Below, piece after piece: positions 7,036-13,167 of a stretch of DNA of 14,273 nt (the stretch's first letter is position 1; each line of letters begins with the position of its first letter). The stretch is from Eubacteriales bacterium (GTDB lineage Bacteria; Bacillota; Clostridia; Oscillospirales; Oscillospiraceae): contig JAUMXS010000024.1 in NCBI GenBank assembly GCA_030528965.1, positions 1-14,273 on the forward strand, given 5' to 3'. The notes beneath the pieces were generated by a model. It did not search any database. It was not told where the DNA came from and saw only the letters and a list, made by a program, of their open reading frames with translations. The translations under genes were made by a program, and so were the position numbers.

Positions 7036-7076
7036 GCCCCGGGTCCGGATATACTAAGAGGACAATAAACCGGGGC
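7036..7076. other. Inverted repeat upstream of the small helical protein gene
   Basis: GCCCCGG (7036-7042) and CCGGGGC (7070-7076) are complementary arms 27 nt apart, flanking a TATACT (7049-7054) that has no good -35 partner. It could be an operator or RNA stem. The rest of 6943-7111 shows nothing else I can support. Confidence 0.3.
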
Positions 7077-7111
7077 CTAAACCACCGGGAAAAAAGGAGT
7101 GCAGGGACACT

Positions 7112-7546
7112 ATGGTGGAACAGGATACGATCAAGCTGCTGCGGGAATGTGACGCGGGAGTGAAAATGGGCGTTGCGTCCATCGAGGATGTTCTGGATCA
7201 TGTCCGCTCGGAGGAGCTGCGGCGCCGTCTGTGGGACAGCAAGAAAGAGCATGAGGAACTGGAAAAGGAGATCCGGGACCTTCTGAACGGATATCAGGAT
7301 GACGGGAAAATGCCGAATCCCATGGCACAGGGAATGTCGTGGATGAAAACCAACATGAAACTTGCCGTGGAAGATTCGGATTCCGTTGTCGCGGAACTCA
7401 TGACCGATGGCTGTAATATGGGCGTAGAATCCCTCAGCCGCTATTTGAATCAGTATAAGGCGGCGGATGAGCAGTCCAAGGGGATCGCAAAAAAACTGAT
7501 CCGCATGGAAGAAACTCTGGCCGTCGATCTCCGTGGGTATCTGTAA
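7112..7546 (+). CDS. Small all-helical protein of unknown function (possible ferritin-like bundle)
   Basis: The 144-residue product MVEQDTIKLLRECDAG... looks entirely alpha-helical: roughly 3-30, 33-59, 70-98, 101-122 and 122-142. Its character (ECDAGVKMGVASIEDVL, SKKEHEELEKEI, NPMAQGMSWMKTNMKLA, DGCNMGVESLSRYLNQYKAAD) recalls conserved small Clostridia proteins related to DUF2383/ferritin-like four-helix bundles. Candidate metal ligands are E46, H47, E49 and E133/E134, but a canonical paired E..ExxH diiron set is not clear, so metal binding is only a suggestion. No signal peptide or membrane segment is seen, so it is probably cytosolic. The ATG at 7112 follows AAGGAG at a long 12-nt spacing, with AGGG nearer, so initiation may be weak. 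Single gene with a strong terminator. Confidence 0.75.
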   Translation: MVEQDTIKLLRECDAGVKMGVASIEDVLDHVRSEELRRRLWDSKKEHEELEKEIRDLLNGYQDDGKMPNPMAQGMSWMKTNMKLAVEDSDSVVAELMTDGCNMGVESLSRYLNQYKAADEQSKGIAKKLIRMEETLAVDLRGYL

Positions 7547-7553
7547 GATGCCT

Positions 7554-7599
7554 GCAGAACACGAAAAGCCCGCCGTTCGGCGGGCTTTTCGTGTTCTGC
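7554..7599. terminator. Very long terminator hairpin, probably bidirectional
   Basis: A perfect 21-bp stem joins 7554-7574 (GCAGAACACGAAAAGCCCGC plus C) to 7579-7599 with loop GTTC. The GC-rich tip followed by CTTTTC inside the arm gives the terminator signal on both strands. It begins 7 nt after the stop of the plus-strand gene. Confidence 0.88.
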
Positions 7600-7616
7600 G
7601 GCGGACCGCATCCTCC

Positions 7617-7655
7617 GGGAAAAGGAAGTGCCCTCCGGTACGGCGGGCACTTCCT
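7617..7655 (-). terminator. Terminator of the paaK-ACT operon
   Basis: Minus strand: AGGAAGTGCCC (7645-7655), an internal C/T mismatch, inner stem CCG/CGG with loop TAC, then GGGCACTTCCT (7623-7633) followed by TTTCCC. It begins 8 nt after the ACT gene stop. Confidence 0.75.
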
Positions 7656-7663
7656 GTCGGGGT

Positions 7664-8098
7664 TTACAGATTTTCGATCTCGTCGCGATCCACGGTTTTA
7701 ATGCCGCGGGCCGTCAGCGCGGCGCTGGCGGCGGAAGCGCTTTCCACCCGGAAGATCATGTAGGCGTGTTCCGCGGTCTTGCCGCCGAGGAAGGCATACA
7801 TATATTCCACATTGATGCCGGCATCAGACAGGATCTCCAGCACGCGGTTCAGCCCGCCGGGCTCGTCGGGAATGGCTACGCCCAGAACCGATGTGACGGA
7901 ATGAACATAACCGGCGTCCTTGAGGACGGTGGTGGCCTTGTATACGTTGTCCACGATGATGCGGGCGATACCGAAGTCCTTGGTCTCGGCCATGGACAGA
8001 GCACGCATATCGATGTCATTATTCGCCAGCACACCAGTCATGGCGCAGAGTGCGCCGGGGGTGTTTTCCAAAAAGACGGATATCTGCTTGATACTCAT
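7664..8098 (-). CDS. Tandem ACT-domain protein
   Basis: The 144-residue protein consists of two ACT domains and nothing else. The first (about 3-68) has ISVFLENTPGALCAMTGVLANNDIDMRALS; the second (about 70-140) has GVAIPDEPGGLNRVLEILSDAGINVEYMYAFLG. The NTPGAL and DEPGGL turns are the usual amino-acid-binding loops, so it probably binds an amino acid, perhaps an aromatic one given its partner. The ATG at 8098 has GAGGAGGGG about 6 nt upstream. It begins 20 nt after the paaK stop and shares its terminator, so the two form an operon. Pairing of paaK-like ligases with small ACT proteins is, to my knowledge, recurrent in anaerobes and archaea, often near indolepyruvate oxidoreductase genes; none is in this window. 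The ligand is not determined. Confidence 0.9.
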   Translation of the reverse strand: MSIKQISVFLENTPGALCAMTGVLANNDIDMRALSMAETKDFGIARIIVDNVYKATTVLKDAGYVHSVTSVLGVAIPDEPGGLNRVLEILSDAGINVEYMYAFLGGKTAEHAYMIFRVESASAASAALTARGIKTVDRDEIENL

Positions 8099-8118
8099 AC
8101 GGAACCCCTCCTCTTTCC

Positions 8119-9420
8119 TTAAATCTTACGTTTGTCGATGACGCGAACGGCTTTGCCTTCGCTTCGGACAATGGACTTGGGAGCGACCAGGGTGACTTTG
8201 GCGGTGAGGCCCAGCATGGAACGCAGGCCTTCCACCAGTTCTTTCTGACGATGGTGGATTTCGCCGAGCTTGTCGGTGAACATTTCGGGGGTCATTTCCA
8301 CCTGAACATCCAGCGTATCGGTGGACTTGACGCGGTCAACAACGATCTGGTAGTTCGCGGAGTAACCGTGGTTGAGGAGTACGGTCTCGATCTGAGACGG
8401 GAATACGTTCACGCCGCGGATGATGAGCATGTCGTCGCTCCGGCCCATGGGCTTGCACATCTTGACATGGGTACGGCCGCAGGAGCAGGGCTCGTAGTTC
8501 AGCATGCAGATATCGCGCGTGCGGTAACGCAGCAGGGGGAAGGCTTCTTTCGTAATGGAGGTGAACACCAGTTCACCCTTGCTTCCCGCGGGGAGAACTT
8601 CTCCGGTCTCGGGATCGATGATCTCGGGGATGAAGTGGTCCTCGTTGACGTGCATACCGGACTGCGCGGAACACTCGAAGCTGACGCCCGGGCCGGACAG
8701 TTCGGTCAGACCGTAGATGTCATAGGCCTTGATGCCGAGAGAAGTCTCGATGTCATGGCGCATTTCCTCGCTCCAGGCTTCCGCGCCGAAGATACCGGCT
8801 TTCAGAGGGATCTGATCGGGCGTAAGGCCCATTTCCTTCATGCTCTCGGCCAGATAGGAGGCATAGGACGGCGTGCAGCAGAGAATGGTGGCATTCAGGT
8901 CCTGAATAAACATGATCTGCCGCTCGGTGTTGCCCGAGGAAGTGGGGACGGTGAGGCAGCCGACCTTATGGGAACCGCCGTTAAGGCCGGGGCCGCCGGT
9001 AAACAGGCCGTAGCCGTAGGATACCTGACAGACATCCTCACGCGTGCCGCCGACGGCGGTGATGGCGCGGGCGCAGCAGTCTTCCCACAGGTCTATGTCG
9101 TGCTGAGTATAAAAAGCGACTACGCGCTTTCCGGTGGTGCCGGAGGTGGACTGGATACGTACGCAATCGGCGAGCGGCTTGGCCAGCAGACCATAGGGAT
9201 AGCCTTTGCGGAGGTCGTCCTTAGTGGTGAAAGGCAGCTTGTGCAGATCGTCGACGGAACGGATGTCGTCCGGGGTCAGGCCTTTGGCCTCCATCTTGCG
9301 GCGATAATAGGGGACATTGTCCCATACATGCCGAACCTGCTTGACCAGACGTTCGTCCTGCCAGGCGCGGATTTGTTCCCGGCTGGCTGTTTCGATTTCG
9401 GGTTGGTAATAGCGCTCCAT
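8119..9420 (-). CDS. paaK: Phenylacetate-CoA ligase family protein
   Basis: This 433-residue adenylate-forming enzyme activates an aryl acid, classically phenylacetate, to its CoA thioester with ATP. Motifs in order: P-loop STSGTTGK (91-98), YGLTE (236-240), YRTRD (299-303), GRSDDMLIIRGVNVFPSQIE (326-345) at the hinge to the C-terminal domain, and K423 in SEGKAVRV, the expected catalytic lysine. PCSCGR (311-316) is typical of the family. Length is normal. The ATG at 9420 follows AGAAGGAG. In anaerobes such ligases handle arylacetates made from aromatic amino acids by 2-oxoacid oxidoreductases; the aerobic paa ring-cleavage genes are absent here. The exact substrate (phenylacetate, indoleacetate or similar) cannot be read from sequence. 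It is preceded by a strong promoter and a structured leader of about 100 nt. Confidence 0.92.
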   Translation of the reverse strand: MERYYQPEIETASREQIRAWQDERLVKQVRHVWDNVPYYRRKMEAKGLTPDDIRSVDDLHKLPFTTKDDLRKGYPYGLLAKPLADCVRIQSTSGTTGKRVVAFYTQHDIDLWEDCCARAITAVGGTREDVCQVSYGYGLFTGGPGLNGGSHKVGCLTVPTSSGNTERQIMFIQDLNATILCCTPSYASYLAESMKEMGLTPDQIPLKAGIFGAEAWSEEMRHDIETSLGIKAYDIYGLTELSGPGVSFECSAQSGMHVNEDHFIPEIIDPETGEVLPAGSKGELVFTSITKEAFPLLRYRTRDICMLNYEPCSCGRTHVKMCKPMGRSDDMLIIRGVNVFPSQIETVLLNHGYSANYQIVVDRVKSTDTLDVQVEMTPEMFTDKLGEIHHRQKELVEGLRSMLGLTAKVTLVAPKSIVRSEGKAVRVIDKRKI

Positions 9421-9437
9421 TCGAAAGACTCCTTCTG

Positions 9438-9458
9438 TATGACCCGTGTCGGGTCATA
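9438..9458. other. Stem-loop in the paaK leader near the start codon
   Basis: TATGACCCG, loop TGT, CGGGTCATA: a perfect 9-bp stem ending 17 nt before the paaK ATG. No T-run follows. It could be an operator half of the leader control region or an RNA element close to the ribosome site. Confidence 0.5.
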
Positions 9459-9490
9459 AAATAAGATTGGCCGCGATCTTGCATCACGTA

Positions 9491-9523
9491 CCAATATTTG
9501 AAGAATAATCTTGCAAATATTGG
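9491..9523. promoter_or_regulatory. Long imperfect palindrome at the paaK transcription start
   Basis: CCAATATTTG (9491-9500) pairs with CAAATATTGG (9514-9523). Inside, AAGA (9501-9504) pairs with TCTT (9509-9512) around ATAA, leaving one unpaired G (9513). Total 14 bp of dyad symmetry. It begins at about +1 of the predicted paaK transcript, fitting an operator or a 5'-end mRNA hairpin. Confidence 0.6.
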
Positions 9524-9527
9524 CGTC

Positions 9528-9556
9528 ATTTTATCACGTTACTTGGGTGAAGTCAA
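9528..9556 (-). promoter_or_regulatory. Predicted paaK promoter
   Basis: Minus-strand TTGACT (9551-9556), 17-bp spacer, TAAAAT (9528-9533), close to the sigma-A consensus. The start would be near 9521, about 100 nt before the paaK ATG. Confidence 0.8.
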
Positions 9557-9558
9557 CG

Positions 9559-9583
9559 AAAAACGACGCCCCGAAGGGCGTCG
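9559..9583 (-). terminator. Terminator of the rodA-pbp-ABC-F-MGMT operon
   Basis: Minus strand CGACGCCC, tetraloop TTCG, GGGCGTCG, then TTTTT (9559-9563). It lies 39 nt after the MGMT stop, and its T-run ends 2 bp before the paaK -35 box. Confidence 0.9.
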
Positions 9584-9622
9584 AAGAAAGAAAACCGGTG
9601 AGTTTTTTCGAAGTCGGAGGGC

Positions 9623-9958
9623 TCAGGGGGCAGGAGAGCCCCGCGTGCCGCCGTACCAGGCGCAGCGTTTCATATCGACCCGGCCGTCGGGGAGAAAAGG
9701 TACGTTTTCCTTCTCCAGCAGCGCACGCTGAACGTCCGGGCCGCCGAAAGCGAAACCGCTGCAGAGAGAGCCGTCCCGGAAAACCACCCGATGACAGGGA
9801 ATCTCTCCGGGGCGGGGGTTCCGGTGCAGAGCAAAACCCACGGCCCGGGCCCCGCGCGGATTGCCGGCGAGCAGAGCGATCATACCGTAGCTTGCCACAC
9901 ATCCGCACGGGATCTTTGAGGTCTCTTCATATATGCGGCGGGTGAATTCCGTTGCCAT
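9623..9958 (-). CDS. O6-alkylguanine-DNA alkyltransferase, catalytic domain only (MGMT family)
   Basis: The 111-residue protein contains the active-site IPCHRV (53-58) with acceptor C55, so it is not an alkyltransferase-like protein, where the cysteine is replaced. Upstream are IPCGCVASYGMIALLAG (16-32, helix-turn-helix start with Y24), the arginine-finger region RGARAVGFAL (35-44, R38) and the NPRP hinge (47-50); E82 matches the structural glutamate. Family members transfer an alkyl group from O6-alkylguanine to the cysteine. It lacks the N-terminal domain of Ada/Ogt proteins (usually about 160-180 residues), as do many short clostridial members. The ATG at 9958 has AAAGGA about 7-8 nt upstream and lies 21 nt after the ABC-F stop, so it is the last gene of that operon. 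Confidence 0.9.
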   Translation of the reverse strand: MATEFTRRIYEETSKIPCGCVASYGMIALLAGNPRGARAVGFALHRNPRPGEIPCHRVVFRDGSLCSGFAFGGPDVQRALLEKENVPFLPDGRVDMKRCAWYGGTRGSPAP

Positions 9959-9979
9959 AGTCAGTTCCTTTCTTTGCCG

Positions 9980-11857
9980 TCAGGATTCCTGTTCCTCCAG
10001 TTCTTCCCAACGGGCATAGGCCGCATCCAGCGCTTCGGCAGCTGCGTCACGCTGCGGCTGAAGTTCCATGAGCCGTTCATAATCCGTGGCGCATTTCTCC
10101 ATTTCGGCATCCAGTTCGGCAAGAACGGCTTCGGCCTTTTCGACCTCACGTTCTGCACGGGCCAGGAGTTTTTCCCGGGACGGTGCGCGTGTCTTTTTCG
10201 GTTCGCGCCGCCGAACTTCCTTTTTTTCTGCCTGCGTGAGTGTGGTCTGCCGGGCGCGCCATTCACGGTATTCCGAAAATGTGCCGCGAAAATCCTCGAT
10301 TCGGCCATCGCGCAGTTCCCAGATGCGGGTGGCAAATTTTTCGATAAACCAGCGGTCGTGAGAGACGAAGAGAATGGCCTCACCATAGCCTTCGAGGGCG
10401 GATTCGATCCACTCACGGCTGGCAAGGTCGAGATGGTTGGTGGGCTCGTCGAGGATGAGGAGGTTGATCTCATCACGCATAAGAATACACAGCCGCAGAC
10501 GGCTCTGCTCGCCGCCGGAGAGAGCGCCGACGGGGCGGAAAACATCTTCGCCGGAAAAACGGAAAGCGCCCAGCCGGTCACGCGCTTCCTGTGCCGTGCA
10601 GCGCAGGGAGGCCATCACGGTGTCGAGAGCGCTGGCCGACGGATCGTCAAAGCGGACATGCTGCGGCAGATATGCGGATTTCACCGAGGGACCGAGATAG
10701 ACCCGTCCCTTTGTCGGTTCCTCTTCACCGAGAACGAGCTTCAGAAAACTCGTCTTGCCGGTTCCGTTCGGGCCGATGAGCGCGATGCGCTCGCCGCCGG
10801 TCGAGAGAAGATCCGCTCCGGAAAACAGTGTGCGGTCTCCGTAACACAGAGCCAGATCCTCCGCCACGAGAACTTCGTCGCCGTGGAATTCCTGTTCGGA
10901 AAAACGGGCTTTCATAGCGCGTTCTTTTTTCGGACGATCGGTGGTCTGCAGACGATCGATGCGCTTTTCCATGGAAATGGCACGCTTGTACTGTTTGTCA
11001 TTGCCCATAAAGGCCCAGAGACGCATCCGGTCTGCCGCCGCACGCAGCTGTGCGGCTTTAGCCTGTTCCTTTTCATAGCGCCGCAGGCGTTCCTGATACC
11101 GGCGTTCTTTTTCTTCTACGTAGAAACTGTAATTGCCGCTGTAGAGGACGGCTTTGCCCTCTTCGATTTCGATGCAGCGGGTAACGGCTGTGTCGAGGAA
11201 CCAGCGGTCATGGGAGACGGCCAGTACCGTTCCGCGGAAACGGCGGAGATAATCCTCCAGCCATTCCACCGCCTGCATATCGAGATGGTTGGTGGGCTCG
11301 TCCAGCAGGAGGATGTCGGTATCCTCCAGGATCAGCCGGGCTAGGTTCACGCGTGTGCGTTCTCCGCCGGAGAGCGTATCAAAGGGCTGCGCACGCATGG
11401 AGGCGGGAATGCCGAGACCGTTGGCCACGCGATTGCGCATGACGTCGGTATTATAGCCTCCGAGGGATTCGAAACGGGCAGACAGACGGTCATATTCCGT
11501 CAGCAGGGCATCGGAGTGTTCTCCGCGCTCCATCCGCGTCGTCAGTTCTTCCATCCGTGTGCCGATAGCGCGGACCCGGTCATGCGCGGAACAAAGCACA
11601 TCCTCCGCCGTCCAGCCGTCCGGGAAGCGCGGGATCTGCGAGATGAGGCCAAGGCGTTTATCCGGCGCAAAGCTTATATCGCCCGTGTCCGCGGTCAGTT
11701 CGCCCGTCAGAATGCGCAGAAGTGTGGTTTTTCCGCAGCCGTTGCGGCCGAGAATGCCGACGCGTTCGCCGGCCTGAACGTCAAAACTCAGACCGTCGAG
11801 GACGTTTTCCCCTTCGGAAAATGCTTTGGTCAGCTCGTGTACGGATATATCAATCAT
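9980..11857 (-). CDS. ABC-F family ATPase (ribosome-associated type)
   Basis: Two complete ABC cassettes lie on one 625-residue chain with no membrane segment. Cassette 1: Walker A GRNGCGKT (37-44), LSGGERTRV (162-170), LLLDEPTNHLD (183-193), SHDRWF (215-220). Cassette 2: GPNGTGKT (362-369), LSGGEQSRL (446-454), LLILDEPTNHLD (466-477), SHDRWF (499-504). Both catalytic glutamates (E187, E471) are present. The charged linker at about 242-310 matches the arm that reaches the peptidyl-tRNA site in this class, and residues 540-624 form a basic then coiled-coil tail, as in Uup/YdiF-type proteins. It probably relieves stalled ribosomes; a resistance role is possible but not shown. The ATG overlaps the PBP stop (ATGA), with GGAG only 2 nt upstream, so it likely depends on coupling. 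Confidence 0.93.
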   Translation of the reverse strand: MIDISVHELTKAFSEGENVLDGLSFDVQAGERVGILGRNGCGKTTLLRILTGELTADTGDISFAPDKRLGLISQIPRFPDGWTAEDVLCSAHDRVRAIGTRMEELTTRMERGEHSDALLTEYDRLSARFESLGGYNTDVMRNRVANGLGIPASMRAQPFDTLSGGERTRVNLARLILEDTDILLLDEPTNHLDMQAVEWLEDYLRRFRGTVLAVSHDRWFLDTAVTRCIEIEEGKAVLYSGNYSFYVEEKERRYQERLRRYEKEQAKAAQLRAAADRMRLWAFMGNDKQYKRAISMEKRIDRLQTTDRPKKERAMKARFSEQEFHGDEVLVAEDLALCYGDRTLFSGADLLSTGGERIALIGPNGTGKTSFLKLVLGEEEPTKGRVYLGPSVKSAYLPQHVRFDDPSASALDTVMASLRCTAQEARDRLGAFRFSGEDVFRPVGALSGGEQSRLRLCILMRDEINLLILDEPTNHLDLASREWIESALEGYGEAILFVSHDRWFIEKFATRIWELRDGRIEDFRGTFSEYREWRARQTTLTQAEKKEVRRREPKKTRAPSREKLLARAEREVEKAEAVLAELDAEMEKCATDYERLMELQPQRDAAAEALDAAYARWEELEEQES

Positions 11858-13167
11858 AACTCCAGTTCGACCGCCTTTTGCAATACTGTGTTCGCGATGG
11901 CACCTGCCACCGTCAGACCGCCGCCCGCGTGTTCTGCGATGACGGCAAAGGCATAGGGGTGCTCCTCATCGTCGAGATAGCCTGTGAACCAGGCATGAGA
12001 GGTCCCGTCGCCCACTTCTGCCGTGCCGGATTTGGCACAAAGGGCGAGGTTGGGGAATAGCCAGCTGCCATAGGCATACTGGACATTATAGCTCATCATA
12101 TCCCCGAGCTTTTTGGCCGTATCCGCAGAGAGCAGACGTACGGATTTGCCCGAACTGCCCGCGAGAAGCGTTGCTTCCGGCACGGTTCCGCCTGCAGCTA
12201 TGGCTGCGGAGAAGCGAAGGACGGCAAAGGGACAGACAAGGTCTGTGGACTGCCCGATGCCGGACCAGGCAAGGTCGGAAGTGCCGGCTTCGGCCCGGTC
12301 AAAACGGCCCGCGGCGCTGGAAATGCCGTCCAGCGTGAGACTGTCCGTATAGCCCAGCTTTTCCGCGTAGGCGGCCAGCGTGTCAGCGCCCAGTTCCAGA
12401 GACAGTTCCGCAAAAACGCAGTTGCAGGAGTTGGCGAGCGCCTGCTCGATCGTCTGCGTGCCGTGCCATCCTGTGCAGACGACGGGGTTGCCGCCGACGG
12501 TCACGCTGCCGGCGCAGGTGAAGCTGCGCTCATAGAGGTCGGGGATGTTCTCAATGGCGGCAGCAAGAGTGACGAGTTTGAATACGGAGCCGGGGGTATA
12601 GGTCGTGCTGAGCGCACGGTTGAGAAAAACGCCCTCATAAGCCGGGGAGTCAAAGGACGCCGGCGGATCGGCGGGGTCATAGACCGGCGTGCTGACGATG
12701 CAGAGGATCTCGCCGGTTACATAGTTCTGGACAAGCACGGCTCCGCTATAACCGCCAAGGGCGGCGAGTGCCGTTTCCTGAAGCCGCGCATCGGGGGAGA
12801 GAGCAAGCGATTCCCCACTGCGGGCAGTACCGAAAACAAAACTGTAGCCGGCCATTTCGGACCGGAAAGCCTGCAGAGCGCCGGTGCCGATATTTCCGGA
12901 GTAATCGCCGATCAGGTGGAGACAGGCGCGCCGGGTGTTCGCATTCTCGGCATACGTTCCGGCCGTGCCGTCCGCGAGGATGACGCCTTCCCGGTCGGTG
13001 AGAGTGCCGGTGCGGAGCATACCGCCGGAATAGACACTCTGATTGGCGCGATAGAGCGCCCAGTCTGCTCCGTCCGACCACAGCCGGAAGAGGAAAAAGC
13101 CCAGTCCGGCGACGATGGCAAGCGCGAGCAGCATGGCAACAGAGGCACGATGTTTGACACGTTTCAA
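11854..13167 (-). CDS. Class B penicillin-binding protein (transpeptidase)
   Basis: The protein (437 residues) has one N-terminal membrane segment (about 9-29), then a short dimerisation region containing GTLTDREGVILA (54-65), then the transpeptidase domain. Active-site motifs are S194-x-x-K197 in TPGSVFKLV, S247-C-N249, and K379-S-G-T in AKSGTAE. It cross-links peptidoglycan outside the membrane. It is shorter than FtsI or PBP2 and closest in build to the PbpA type. The start is TTG at 13167: it overlaps the upstream stop as TTGA, with AGGAGG 10 nt upstream, and no in-frame ATG or GTG precedes the membrane segment. The next ATG would fall inside the membrane helix. Pairing with the upstream FtsW/RodA gene gives the usual polymerase-transpeptidase module. 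Confidence 0.93.
   Translation of the reverse strand: MKRVKHRASVAMLLALAIVAGLGFFLFRLWSDGADWALYRANQSVYSGGMLRTGTLTDREGVILADGTAGTYAENANTRRACLHLIGDYSGNIGTGALQAFRSEMAGYSFVFGTARSGESLALSPDARLQETALAALGGYSGAVLVQNYVTGEILCIVSTPVYDPADPPASFDSPAYEGVFLNRALSTTYTPGSVFKLVTLAAAIENIPDLYERSFTCAGSVTVGGNPVVCTGWHGTQTIEQALANSCNCVFAELSLELGADTLAAYAEKLGYTDSLTLDGISSAAGRFDRAEAGTSDLAWSGIGQSTDLVCPFAVLRFSAAIAAGGTVPEATLLAGSSGKSVRLLSADTAKKLGDMMSYNVQYAYGSWLFPNLALCAKSGTAEVGDGTSHAWFTGYLDDEEHPYAFAVIAEHAGGGLTVAGAIANTVLQKAVELEL

Noticed and set aside
7049..7054. TATACT as the -10 box of the small helical protein gene
   Set aside because: No acceptable -35 at 16-18 bp and no extended -10; left unassigned. CTGACA-17-GAAAAT further upstream is also weak.
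9623..9958. Truncated or broken Ada/Ogt gene
   Set aside because: The catalytic domain is intact with PCHRV, its own ribosome site and a downstream terminator; short single-domain members are common, so it is not a pseudogene.
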